A stretch of 64,000 nucleotides of DNA. Source: Cryptomeria japonica. Taxonomy: Eukaryota; Streptophyta; Pinopsida; Cupressales; Cupressaceae. Under the pieces are notes generated by a model. It ran no database searches and was not told where the DNA came from. It saw nothing but the letters and a program-made list of their open reading frames with translations. Location: contig NC_081413.1 in NCBI RefSeq assembly GCF_030272615.1, positions 610,247,709-610,311,708 of the forward strand, given 5' to 3'. Both the position numbers and the translations under genes were made by a program. Each line of letters starts with the position of its first letter. The stretch's first letter is position 1. Below, piece by piece: positions 45,790 through 57,499 of this stretch.

Positions 45790-48700
45790 AATTACTGTGA
45801 GGAATCTTGGGTAGCAACCTGACATTTCTTCTTTTGCTTTAGCATGGCTTGCCACCTGTACACCTCTTTGTCTGTTGGCCAACTAAATGCCTTTACCTCT
45901 TCCAAATTTGCAACTGAATCTGTCCATTTGGCATCTATAACTTCCCTGGTCTCAACAATAAACTTTGCATGTCAAAATCAACCTTGAACAATGAATCAAG
46001 CATACTGGTAAGGAAATCAACATCAACCTGTTCATCTATATGCTTGATTATTTCTTCTTGCTCCAGAATCAAATCAAATTCGCTGGTCCAATTAGAAACT
46101 GATCAAATCTCCATTACTACCATAAATGGAAGGCACCAATTTACTATAACCTTCCCCAAATGTCTGCAATTTTTCATTTATAAGCACATCCTTTCCTGTG
46201 AAAAATGCATAAGCTGCTTTCGTTACCTCCACCATGTCTTTAGTGTCACTGATCTTGGGAGGGAACTCGTCACTATACATCATTGCAGTATCTAGCTTAT
46301 CCATTAATCTACTTCTTCCTGACCAAACATTGAACAAAGGTCCAAGAAAAGTGACAGCCTCAGAGGATGTTTTACTTGCCTCTTTCAAAGAAATGTGCAA
46401 ATCATGCACTACCATCAATTTTCCTTTCAATACATTAATCCTGTGTTTCAGAATTCCTGACACAACAGAGATAGCCTTGACATTTTGTTCCTTTTCAAGC
46501 TTTTCAATTTTCCCTGTGTATTCCTCCATTTTTGTTGTCACATCAGCTGGTATTTCTTGTACTTGTTCTGTAATTTGCATTGGAGGGGGCTCATTTGCAA
46601 TTTTTTCTTTCAACTCCACTAACTCTTCCTCCAGAGCGCCCTTCTTCATCAGTGTCTCTTCATATTTTTTAGATAATGCAATCAATTGGGTATATGTTTC
46701 TGTGTATCTTCTTGACAAATCCTCTGTTTTTGATAAATTCATGAAAGAAACTTGAGTAAAAAATGAGGCAATCTCTGTGTCAGTTGCGTTTTGCAAATTC
46801 CAGATCATTCTATCAGCTTTCTTTTCTACTTGGGTATTTAGAAGGTGGGGCTTTTGAGTGGAAGGGGCCAAAGACCAAGAAGCAAGTGTCTTTGACTTAG
46901 GATTAAATCCTGATCCTCTTATTACATCTCCAATTTCAAATTCAGTTTTAAACATTGGGTCCTCTTGCTTCCTAATCTGATCAATAATAAAAATAGACTA
47001 GATATCCCAGTCAGGCATCATAATCATACTAGTACTCTTTATGAATTGTCTTGCCTGTTCCACAGATATTTGCTCCCTATTAGGATCATATTCCTACAGT
47101 GCCTTGATAATCTCCTCTCTATTTTCTACATTTGCTTCCTCTATGATAAGATTTTGTCTTAATTGATTTTGTTTCAACCTTGTCAAAAAACTTTTAAATT
47201 CATCTGACTTAATAAAATCATCTTTCATGAACTCATTTGACAACATCACATGCTCATCACAACCTTGAGCAAGGGCTTCGTTTGTTTCTCCCTGTTCTTC
47301 ATCCTGCCTTGCTTCTCTGAGATGTGTCCTTATTTGATGAAAGTAGTGTCCTTGTTATGGACCTCTTTGGTTTTTTGTTTCTTTGCAGCTAGCACTCGGG
47401 TAGATTGAACTTCATCCCCACTCTTTACATCATTAGCATACACACTAAGTGGCCTCTTTCCATGTGAAGAATGTCCATCTTGGGGGTCTTCCTGCTGAGC
47501 AGCCACTTCTGGAATTTGAGGCATTTATTCCATCAGAGTTTCATATAAACTCAACATTTTGTTAATCCTCTCCAGGTACGGGTTATCAGGGAAAAAACCT
47601 GAGAAACTAGGGTCAACAACCTTCAATTCTGCTTCAACTCTTATCAAATTTTTCCATTTTATTCTCCTTTCTTGTACTTCCTCTTTTATCTACAAATTTA
47701 TAACCACATCTTCATCATCCAATGGTTCGTGGTCCTTTATTGTGGCCCAAGGTGTCATTTTTGGCAATGCACGTTTAATAAATTGTTCAGGATCACAGAA
47801 TTTAGACACAACATTAACCAACCTATACTGTTTAAGGAAATTGTTTACTTCATCAAAGGAACTCCTACCAATGGTAAAATTAGACACAACCCAAAGCCTA
47901 GGAAGAAGAGAACCCTTCCTATGTTTGTCAAGGTATTCTTTTTCAACTAGGGTCAATTGCCAAATAAACTCCATATAAGCAATCCTAATTGGAACAAATT
48001 TTGGTAAAATATGGGGAGGTTGGGGACACCCATAGACTCTGATTGTAGTAAAGTTATCAAAAAGAAAAAGTTCCCCCTAGTTATGTGAAATAGACTAGTT
48101 TGGAACATACTGGTAAGGTCTCAAAACTCTCCTAACATTAATTGACAATCATTCCCTATTTATTCCTAGCATTTCCATAATTGGCAAAACAATCCAATTT
48201 TCAAAGAAAAGGAAAGAAGAATGGGGAGAACTACTATCCCAAACCTGGGTCCATCTTTGTATTGGCATTAAGACACCCAATTCTTCTTTGAAAAGCTCCA
48301 ATTCTTTATCCATGAACTCAACATTATAGAACAAGATTAAATGCATCAGCAATGATAATGCTTGAATGTAGGGCTGGGTGCACCACTCTGAATTTAAACT
48401 AGAGCATTATGAATGTGTTCAACCACATAGCCCACATAATCATAATCTTTGTTAATAGCTGGGTGTTGAATGTCCATAGCCATCATCATTAATTCAGCTG
48501 ACACTGTTGAATCTACATCAAAACCCAACACTCTGCATAATCCATAGATTGTACAATGTAGATAATGGTGGAAAGGTGTGATGTCAAATGGTGGTTCAAT
48601 GCTATCTAGAATTATAAATAGTTTCCTATTCACCCTAGGCATATATCTGGGCATTGCATAATTCTTGATAACACCTTTGTATTTGTCATAATCCTCTGCA

Positions 48701-49200
48701 ATCTGCTCCAAATCTATATATGTACATGCAGGACCAGTAATCTAGAAAGCTTCAACAAAGCCATCTCTGTTAATTGGAACTAGGGCAGACTGGTTCTTTC
48801 TTCTGATTACCCTAGATACTGGGCAATAGCATTTGGCCAACTCTTTGATCAAATACACATCAAAAATCACATCTGGCACAATTAACTTTGCTATATTTAA
48901 ATCCCAAGGGTTTGACATCGGGACACCCTTAACCCTATTATTCTAGAAATAATGAAACAGAGCAGAACCAATCATATTAAGCATGGTAGGGTTTCTGCAT
49001 TGGCTCCATAAATATTTCCATGCCAAATAATTTGTATTCAAAGCAACGGAAGTCCCTAGTAGCAAATCTACAAATTCTTCTTTGTATTTCTTAACCGTCT
49101 TTTCCTCAATGGCTTTGGACTTGGAACCTCTAGGTCCTCCACTTGTCATGGCCTTGGGCTTGGGCTTGGAACCTCCACTTCCACTCATCGCCTTGCTCAT
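45790..49200 (-). pseudogene. Long coding unit of unknown function, decayed
   Basis: Minus-strand coding can be followed for about 1100 codons with frameshifts near 48360 and between 47330 and 46990 and several stops. It begins MSKAMSGSGGSKPKP (49200), then LLLGTSVALNTNYLAWKYLW, VIFDVYLIKELAKCYCPVSR, YLHCTIYGLCRVLGFD, and RIAYMEFIWQLTLVEKEYL with LWVVSNFTIGRSSFDEV. A Lys-rich nuclear-type stretch (AAKKQKTK, about 47380) is followed by a coiled coil of about 290 residues (46955-46092; KKGALEEELVELKEKIA, YTGKIEKLEKEQNVKAI). I do not recognise the family. Similar long ORFs are, from memory, common in gymnosperm repeats. It could be a gag-like or accessory protein of a large retroelement, or captured host sequence. 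A TATAA and CACGTG pair lies upstream (about 49530-49580). Confidence 0.6.
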
Positions 49201-49589
49201 TTTAGCTGCAGGAGGAAAACTTAACCAATTTTTTGAAATTTTCCCACACCCAACACTCTGAATTCTCCAACGTTGTTGCAGAGCTCAATTCACTGGATTA
49301 CCTCAAAGATAGAATGCATTAATGCAATTATACAAAATCTCAGCTCAATCATGCAACTTATGGTATTTGGGCACGACCACTTCTCTCAAGTCTCATTAAT
49401 TGCCACACTTGCATGAACTAGCTACTGTGGCATTAATTGAAAGCTGAAGTACTCGAGCAAAATTTGAATTCATGCCCTTCTATTTGATTGGTGATTACCA
49501 TTCAAAACTTTTACAGAACCCGAAAAACAAGTCCACGTGTCAATCCCCATCTTTAATAGCACATTCGTAACTAGTTATAAAATCTAGAA

Positions 49590-50560
49590 AGTAACTGGTG
49601 AGTTAGTGACAATGCTACCAAATCCTCTTATTCGCAAGCTCGCAACCCCTTTTACGAATCCTCAAAGAATCTCGCGAGTGAGCGACAACCGTTGATCTTC
49701 ATCAAGCCCTTGAGTCACAACCTCGAAACAACATTTGTAATATTCTTTCTTGACTTACGAGTCGACGACCACTGCAAATCTAACAAAACAACTTATTTCA
49801 TCGCAAGCTCGCAACTCAAAACTTAACTTGACTTAAACCCTTACGATCCCACGACAACAAGACACTTAACCACCATCGCATGCTCGCAACACTTTTTGAC
49901 TTAAGACTTACAAACCTACGAGTATGCGATGACCACAAAATTAGATCAAAACTTGCTTGTCGCCAGATCGCAACTTAAATGATAAACAACTTCAAAACCT
50001 GTGAGCAAGTGACGAAACCAACTAAGTTACGATACCAACCACATTGCATGATCGCAAATTAAAATGACTTAACCATGAACACCTCTCAACCTTGCGATAA
50101 CATAAAATCACATCCAGTCGCAACCTCACAACATAAAATGGTCAAGAGAAAAACATCTTGCGAGGTAGCGACAACTAAAATCTCCTAGTACTTGCAAGCT
50201 CCTGACTAAAACTGACTTGATTGTAAAGGACCTGTGAGCTAATGATAACCATAAAATCTCAAAACTTTTTATCTCTTGACTGCAGCAACCCAGTGAGTAC
50301 CAACAAAAATTGCTGTTTTATGTTAATTACCATCATAAACAGGCACGAGCAGTGGTACATAGACCATTAATGACTTACTCGTTAACTCTTGCAGCTATAA
50401 TGCATGACATCAAACCAATTCGAGACCTCATGACCAAAGCAATTTCATTAACAATCTCCAACTCACTAACATAAAATGCTAACACTAAAAAAAATAGGGA
50501 CCTCACGATTTAAACCCAAACCAACACTCGCTAACTCGCCACTTAAATTGTTAAACATGA
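49590..50560. repeat. Degenerate CG-rich array, right part
   Basis: Same loose words as 42810-43600 (TCGCAAGCTCGCAAC, GCGAGTGAGCGACAACC, ACTTAACC). Segment 50371-50526 is a 156-bp direct counterpart of 43257-43412. Together the two arrays bracket the unknown coding unit. Confidence 0.65.
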
Positions 50561-51142
50561 AATTTATCTAGGAGTTAGAGATGAAACATTAAACATGTCT
50601 CATTGTCTCAATGTCTGACCAACCATTTGACCACACTTGAAATTGACATGGACAAATAAAGAGAGGACAACTCAAATTTTCAACACATGACAACTTCGGT
50701 TTACTAGCCAACTAAGACAAAAAACAAACACAAAACCCTAATCGCCATGAACATCATGTTAAGCATTTAATGTAGAACAGTAGAAAGGTTCTAATAGTTA
50801 TACAATATGAATAATTTTATAGATCTTGTGACACAAATTGTTGCATTTCATGTTCAACATAATGTGGAACCAATTTACTAATAATTTAGAAAATAAATTC
50901 TAATTATTTACTAATAATTCAAATTCATAATTAAAAATATGAAATAAGTACCCATTCTGATTGACAAATTCAAGGAATACAATATCAAAAATCATCAATG
51001 ACAACTATAGTATTGCAAATTGAAATTGTAATATGACTCAAGAACTGTAGTATAATTATAAATACCTATAAACTGACTGCTAATTCACTTCAGTGACTTA
51101 GTCTGAGGCTTCTATATCACAAATAGACTCAAGATCCATAAA
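50561..51142. other. AT-rich 3' flank of the hAT transposase
   Basis: Non-coding. Probably the untranslated 3' part of the hAT gene; nothing else seen. Confidence 0.4.
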
Positions 51143-53908
51143 CTAACTAGTACTAACAGCTTCATCTTCATTCTGGGTCGGGTATTCAAAAATTTCTTCG
51201 TCTTCATGTTGACTCTGAGTCTGCGATCCATCATTTGTCTCAGCACTAGCACTAGCAGTAGCACCACCGTCTTTTAAAGTGTTGCACAACCCTCGTCTTT
51301 CATGCATGGAATTCCAGATTGTCAGTACCCTATCATATGGAAAATCTCTAACATTATACTGAGTTACAAACAACCTCAAGCAAGTTTCCAAATTTTTATC
51401 TAATTTGTTTTTGATCTTTGATTTCAAAAGCCCTAATGCACTGAAAACTCTCTCATCTTCCACCAACCCCAATATCATTGTTTGACATAAATCAACATTT
51501 TAAATATTCTGGTATCGCAATACGCAATGCTTCACTTTGATCTATCATTTTCCAAAGCCTTGTGATTGATCCAGGTTCAAATGGATTCTCCAAGTTAACC
51601 AACTGTTGTTTCATAAGTAATGCAAACTGTTTACATTGTTTTTTAAGATGATCTGAATTTAAAATTCCTTCTATTGGTTGTCCATTGCAATATGCATCTT
51701 TTGAAAATGTCAATATCAATTCCTCTAGTTTTTAATGAAACATCTTTGCATCATTTGGATTATCTCCAATTGAATGCCAAAATTGATGATACACACAACC
51801 CATAGCTTCAAGTATTTCTTCTTGGGGGAATCTTTCACGAATCTTAGTTGAAAGTTCATATGCAATATACTTCAAATTATCACTAACAGATTTAACAATC
51901 CTATCAAAATATTCCTTTTTAACTAGTAGTGCTCTGCCTCACTTGCCCATCTTAGATTGGTGCATTGGTATCTAAAATCCTTTTACAAAGACACATAACT
52001 CATTTTTGTATTGAAATGTAAAAAAATTTCACCATGATTCAAATCTTTAATTATCTGCCACCTAAAAAAATTTGGGCTTCGCCCTGTTATATCTAAATAT
52101 AGACCATCCATGCTCAAGCATGTCATTTTATGTAGAGTGCTATACTCATTGATATACATAGTTCTATCCTGGGCTTTCTTGGCAAGTTTGTTAATTGAAT
52201 CCAGCATGGGGAGAAGACTAGCTAAAGTTAATAGAGTCTCTATATCACTTAACTTATGTAAGAGATCAAGAGCTTTGTCTACTGTGAGGCATTGCTCATA
52301 CATTAGTCCGATCAAGGATTGATATTCTATTAGAACTTGTTTCGCTGGTCCATGCAAGGAGATCCATCTGGTCTCAAAATTCCTAAGAAGCTTGTTTCCT
52401 CTTGTTACTCCCTCGACAAAAATCTGAAATTTTACAAAATGTTTAGGACTTCAGCAAAAGTATGAGTGGAGCTCGTGGACTAGATCTTCAACTTTTGACA
52501 CTGTAGGGAAATTGCTTACAATTCTATATGGTAAATTCATTCGATGGGCAATACAGTGAATGCCAACCATGTATGGTGCAATACTAGTTTGTAATCTTGT
52601 GCAAAGATCGATCCTTTGACCTTGCATTACTGCAGCTCCATCAGCTCCAACACACACCAACTTCTTGGCAATTGTCAAGTCATCAATACCAGCAATTTCA
52701 TTCAAAGCTTTCTTAACTTCCAAATATAAATTTTCTGTTGTTGAATTGCCCCTCATTTTACGAACACAGAGTAGATGAGCTCGACAGATGTGTTCTTTTA
52801 TGGTATACACATGCATACAAACCCAAGCAGTGTTATCTACCGCAGTAACTTCATCTATGGATAATGAAATGAAATTTGACTCTTTTACACTCTCTTGTAA
52901 ATTTTTCTTTTCCACCTCAGCGAGATAGTTTGCCATTTCCCATCCAGCATTTATTGACCAATGTGACATAGGATAGTGAGGAACATTCAAAAAAGATAAT
53001 AAATTACTTAATTTTGGGAAATATTTCATAAGACACCCTCTCGATAGAATATGAAAAATAACACTCATCTGAACAGTCTTTGCCCAGTTTTCATCTTTCG
53101 TTGCATGTTCAAGCCCAACCTTGATTGTATTTCCAAATTCACTATTACCAATGAGTGTCATTTTGTGGTTATGTTATTCATATTCCGTAGCATACTTAAC
53201 ATGAAGACATTCTTCCTTTGATTTCCATCTTACCACTCGTGTTTCCTTTCTGTCTATGATCTATTTTTCATAAACCTTACCAATATGCTTTTCTATGGTG
53301 TCAAGCTTTAGCTGCATCTTCTTCTCTCTTTTAGTTTTCTAGATACAAACCTTACACCTGCATTCTGTTGGTTGTTCATCATTGTTTGGGACCGGTTCAA
53401 TGAATGGGTACTTTTCTACCCATTCAATTTTAAAACTCCTTGTCATGTCCCACTCTCGCCCCAGTTTTACTTTCCTTTTTCTTTTCTTCCTACCAACATC
53501 ATCTTCAGTACTAGCATTTGCATCTGAGTGAATTATCTCATTTTGTGTATCCCTTAGAACATCTTTTGTCATGTCGGTATTGTCATCCTCATTTGATGCA
53601 TTTAACTCAATGACAATCCCACCTCGTGGTAGTGGTGAGATACCGTGAATGGCTTCTGCAACTGCAGAAGTTGATGGACCAGAAACTTTGCCAATTCCAA
53701 AGAAAGACTTTATGGTAGTATCTTTAAGTTTAAGTTTTGGGTATTTTGATGGCCTCTCAATCCCTTTAGTTTCACCACCCTGAGGAGTCTTACCCTTGTC
53801 TGACATCCCAAACCCTTCACCACCCTGAGGAGTCTCAGTCTCACCCTTGTGTGACATCTCAATCCCTTCACCACCCTGAGGAGTCTCACCCATGTCTGAC
53901 TGTGACAT
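51143..53908 (-). pseudogene. hAT-superfamily transposase relic
   Basis: The frame from MSQSDMGETPQGGEGIEMSH (53908) shows three copies of an ETPQGGEG-like repeat, a basic RKKRKRKVKLGREW, and a partial zinc-finger-like CRCKVC (53341). The same frame continues at 53161-52451 (MTLIGNSEFGNTIKVG; FISLSIDEVTAVDNTAWVCM; LVCVGADGAAVMQGQR; GIHCIAHRMNL) and 52357-51983 (RNFETRWISLHGPAKQVL just upstream). SxDE, GxDGAxVM and CxAHRxNL are the core blocks of zinc-finger-type hAT transposases. After frameshifts, the C-terminal dimerisation region is at 51478-51143 (ERVFSALGLLKSKIKNKL). Stops at 53339 and elsewhere make it inactive. Confidence 0.88.
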
Positions 53909-53929
53909 CTTGAGTCTTGACCTCTCACT

Positions 53930-54185
53930 ACGAATTAAAAGTCAAAACTAATACTATCAAGTATGAAGAAATGATTACTCACCTTTATGCCTTCTCAATT
54001 CTCTGAATTAGGAATTAGGAATGCCTGGGCCTATGTTGCAGGATTGTAACTCTGGCCCTTCACCCTATAATGAACTTTGAATTTCCAACTCAATTTGCGG
54101 AATGTGAATCGAGAGCTCCCAAATTTACTAAACAGACACGAACAAATTGTAAGAAAGAGTGTATTTATATCAATCCATGATTGTA
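53930..54185. promoter_or_regulatory. Presumed upstream region of the hAT transposase
   Basis: Non-coding 250 bp between the transposase start and the subterminal repeats. It would hold the promoter and leader; no specific box is assignable. Confidence 0.3.
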
Positions 54186-54660
54186 TTTTTGGCGAATTGC
54201 ACGAGCATCACAATTGCCAATGAACATTTAATTTAATTGCATTTTTGGCGAATTGCGCGGGTGTGCAATTAACATTTAATTTAAGCGGGGCGAAATGGGT
54301 CCTTGAATGCTTATAATGTTTTAATTGATATTGGCGAATTTGGCCGATGCGTGCAATGAACATTTAATTTACCATTGGCGAATAGGTCTTGGGTCCGTTG
54401 TCATTTTACTATTGCTGGCAAATAACGGAGGTGATCTAATACCCACATTCAAGTGATTCCAGGCGAATATTACGAGCTTGCACATCGAACGGTGTGTGGT
54501 CAATGGCGAAGTAAGAATACAATGTACCGTTAACCTTTAAATTCTAGGCGATTTGACCACGATGTTGCCCCAGACTATTTGCCATTTCCTAAAAAAAAAA
54601 ACGAAAAAATACGCGAAATTCACCAATTGGCGAAGATTCGCCACTAAAAAACTCTCTGCT
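54186..54660 (+). repeat. Right subterminal repeats with GGCGAAT motifs
   Basis: GGCGAAT or close variants at 54191, 54247, 54332, 54377, 54462, 54505, 54547 and 54630 (the last as TTGGCGAAGATTCGCC, a dyad), with AACATTTAATTTA three times between (about 54225, 54268 and 54359). The motif has the same orientation as at the left end. This density is typical of hAT subterminal transposase-binding regions. Confidence 0.75.
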
Positions 54661-54930
54661 TAGAGGGTTTGACCTGGCCGCCCTGCGAGCCTTCCTAGGT
54701 TTCACCACTTGCCATTCCGAATTTTCCTAAGGAAGGGGAGCCCTAATCCCCGGGATGCCATTATTGAGCGCATACTTCGTCCTATTGAAAAACCACTGTT
54801 GGTGGAGAAGATCAGGCGATTTCCTTAGAGGAAATGAAAAAATCGATCGATGCCTGCCCTGCCAAAATTCGCACATTTTCGCTTTTTTTTAATAAAATTA
54901 TATTGAATTTTAATTTTTTAACATTCTATA
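54661..54930 (-). promoter_or_regulatory. LINE 5' leader / internal promoter region
   Basis: GC-richer than its surroundings (GGCCGCCCTGCGAGCC, CCCTAATCCCCGGGATGCC) and ends in AT-rich bases beside the right target duplication. Its position, upstream of ORF1 once the hAT block is removed, suggests the L1 5' UTR with its internal promoter. The assignment rests on position, not on a matched motif. Confidence 0.55.
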
Positions 54931-54946
54931 TTGTACTATCAATATT
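54931..54946 (+). repeat. Right target-site duplication of the LINE
   Basis: TTGTACTATCAATATT, identical to 27831-27846. Confidence 0.75.
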
Positions 54947-56640
54947 TAATTTGGTTAAATTTTTCAAATTTTTTATATAATTATGATCAAATTTGTACAT
55001 AGATAATAGTTTTTAAAGTATAAATTTTTGTTAGTATTTAGATTGTATTAATAAAAAATTTAGAACAAGTTTATTATTTTTTTATTAACTACGTACTCAA
55101 ACAAATATACACTATGTCACATGCTAAATTATTATATTTTATTAAAATACTTTAAAGATTATTCACTGTATAAATACTTGAAAATAAATAAGACAAAACA
55201 ATAAATGGAACAAGAGTGGTCATTTAAAGCAATAATGTGAGAACATTATTAATTAAAGAATAGAACTAATTATGAAACCAAATGTAATTGTACAATAATA
55301 TTATAATAATTTAAGTTAATGATTATATAGAATAAGTAATATATACTGATTAAATTTTAGAGAATACTAATACTAAATATGTTTTATATTATTTTGAAAT
55401 ATGGTTTAAAAAATAAAAATATTAATATATAATAATAAAACTTTAAAAATATTAATATTAAAATATACTTTAAAAAATACATAATGTTTTTGAGACTTTA
55501 TGATTTTCAAAATCTGGAATATGCTTTGTATCATTTTGTAAACAACAAAACTCAAATTTGATATGGCACTTTCCCTAATATTTAGGCTTGCTATTTCTCT
55601 TAAAATGGTTTTAAATATTATAACTAAAGTTAAAATTTATCCGTTTTAATATAGTTTATTATATTTTTAATCTTTTATATGAAGTAAAATTTTCATTTTT
55701 CAAATTTTAGTTATTTAAGAATTTAACTATATTTATGTTCAATTTAATAATAAAAAATATTTGTTAATATTCAATTTATTTTTCAATTAATCTTATTATT
55801 GTTTGTAATATCAATATTTTATTTGGTTTAAATTTTCAAACATTTAATTATAATTATGATGAAACTTGTAAATAGATAGTAGTTTTTTAGGGTAAATTTT
55901 TTGTTGATATTTATATTGTATTAATTAATTTTTTAGCATGATTTATTATTTCTTTAATAACTATACACTTAAACGGATATACAATGTGTCACATGCTAAA
56001 TCATTTATAATTTGTTTTTAAAAAATCTATAATACGGTAACAAATTATATAATTTTTAAAATTATTTTCACTTACAATAAATAATTATAAAATTATAGAA
56101 TACAATAGATAGAAATTACAATCAAACTATTTTCACCAATATATAGTTAAAATTATGTATTTTAGATATATCTAAAAAAAAAGATATTAGTTCAAGTTAT
56201 CTTCTTCAATATATTCAACATAAAATATACACTAAATCAATAATAAATATAACTATAAAGATCTAACAAAAACAAGTAATTTAAGTAAATAGAAAATATA
56301 ACATAATTCAACATTTATAAATTTACTTATATGTAAAAAATAATATATTAGTTAAGTTACCTTGTTTAATATATTGAATATAAAATATATAGTATCAGCA
56401 ATAGATATCTTTATAAAGACTAGATTAAGAAAGATCATACTAGAAGGCCTCAGGTTTTAATTGATATTTAATTATGATTCATTTTTCATTTGAAATTATT
56501 TAAATTTCAAATAATATTGATTAAACTGATAAAAAAGATATTCTTGAATAGAAATATTTTTTAAAGTAAAAATTAATATAATCATTCAACACAAATTGTA
56601 AAACATATATTTATTAAAAATACATAATTAACATGTAGAT
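54947..56640. repeat. AT-rich array, right part, period about 872 bp
   Basis: ATCAATATTTAATTTGG at about 54938 recurs as ATCAATATTTTATTTGG at about 55810, and the following sequence (ATGTCACATGCTAAAT at about 55113, ATGTGTCACATGCTAAAT at about 55985) repeats in step. The segment 55135-55818 matches 27120-27846. No coding frames. Confidence 0.8.
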
Positions 56641-57436
56641 TATATATATTTTTTGGTAGATAAATTGATGGTTGGGCTAGCTCCCATTATATTAATTCAA
56701 ATAAAGTTTATAGTCGATATATCATAAATCTTGCAAAACCCAAAAAGAGTTCCCAACATACAAAATTGAGACTACTATCACCCAAACCCTAAATGGACAT
56801 TCACAAATGAAAAACCATTTCATCTTTAACAAAATCCTAACAAACTATAATAGATATTATTTGGCCTCTATCAAAACCTTGCAGTCATCCACTTGCAACC
56901 TTTGCCACATTGCCTACAATAATAGGAATAATATCATCCACTTGCATTTCCCACTCAAGCCCCTCCAGCCAGACATACAATTTTATCCATTCCGGGTCTT
57001 CATTTACTTCAATTTATGTCCAATTCATTAGAAACTCCACACCTTTTCTCACCACATGTCGATTATCCTCATACTCCTCCTCATCTTCAATCAGGGCTAA
57101 AGGAAATTTGGGGACATTGAGATGCATTTTGTTGAAGACTTTTGGCCCGGGAATGCAATTTTGAGTTTATATATTCATCAACACATCTTCAATGCCCTCT
57201 AGAACCTGACCTTTGAAGAACCTCTCACATAATAATCTTTCCCTTGCTTTGCTAAATCCCAAGTCCAGAGAAAATGCTAAAAACATTGAAGATATATGTG
57301 TTTTCACTTGATATTTATGGTCTACAGATAAAAACTCATCTCCCAAAATGTCCTTCACTGCATGAAGAACTAACAGGTGATCATGTTGCATGATGGATTT
57401 CAGTCGTTTGTCCTTGAACTCCCCTACAAAATCCAT
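56640..57436 (-). pseudogene. Minus-strand coding relic of unknown family
   Basis: The longest part, 57436-57167, reads MDFVGEFKDKRLKSIMQ...LGFSKARERLLCERFF. After a stop the same strand continues VPKFPLALIEDEEEYEDNRH and LEGLEWEMQVDDIIPIIVGN with more stops to about 56820. The distal end (to about 56650) resembles a short 3' tail. No known domain is recognised. It lies head to head with the plus-strand relic at 57500, about 65 bp apart. Confidence 0.45.
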
Positions 57437-57499
57437 TTGTCTTTTGGTTGAAGTTAGTCTGATAGGGGTCTTTATTTCTCTTCTCTACAACGGTAGACC

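Larger units (their letters stand above)
42436..54660 (-). mobile_element. hAT-type block of about 12 kb inserted in the LINE 5' region
   Basis: LINE sequence stops near 42435 and its 5' leader resumes near 54661. The block holds a hAT transposase relic on the minus strand (51143-53908) and clusters of GGCGAAT-type motifs at both ends, as expected for hAT subterminal repeats. Candidate ends are CAAGGTGTAAAAACCTGGCG on the left and CGCCACTAAAAAACTCTCTG on the right, an imperfect inverted pair. An 8-bp target duplication is not clear (CTTGGACA / CTTAGAGG at best). Borders may be off by about 30 bp. At 12.2 kb it is too large for a simple hAT, so 43.6-49.6 kb is probably a further insertion or captured DNA. 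Confidence 0.55.
27847..54930 (-). mobile_element. L1-type LINE, minus strand, interrupted by three later insertions
   Basis: Its poly(A) end is at 27848-27854 (T7 on this strand), next to the left duplication. LINE pieces are 27847-28757, 35426-38287, 39674-about 42435 and about 54661-54930. The gaps are a copia element, a solo LTR and a hAT block. The pieces sum to about 6.7 kb, a normal plant L1 length, and run in order 5' UTR, ORF1 (DUF4283-like), ORF2 (endonuclease, RT, zf-RVT) and 3' UTR. The flanking AT-rich repeat is colinear if 27847-54930 is removed. ORF2 stays in one frame when the solo LTR plus one duplication (1391 bp) is subtracted. Confidence 0.8.

Noticed and set aside
46234-46755. 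173-codon plus-strand frame
   Set aside because: Antisense shadow of the coiled-coil reading frame at 46092-46955.
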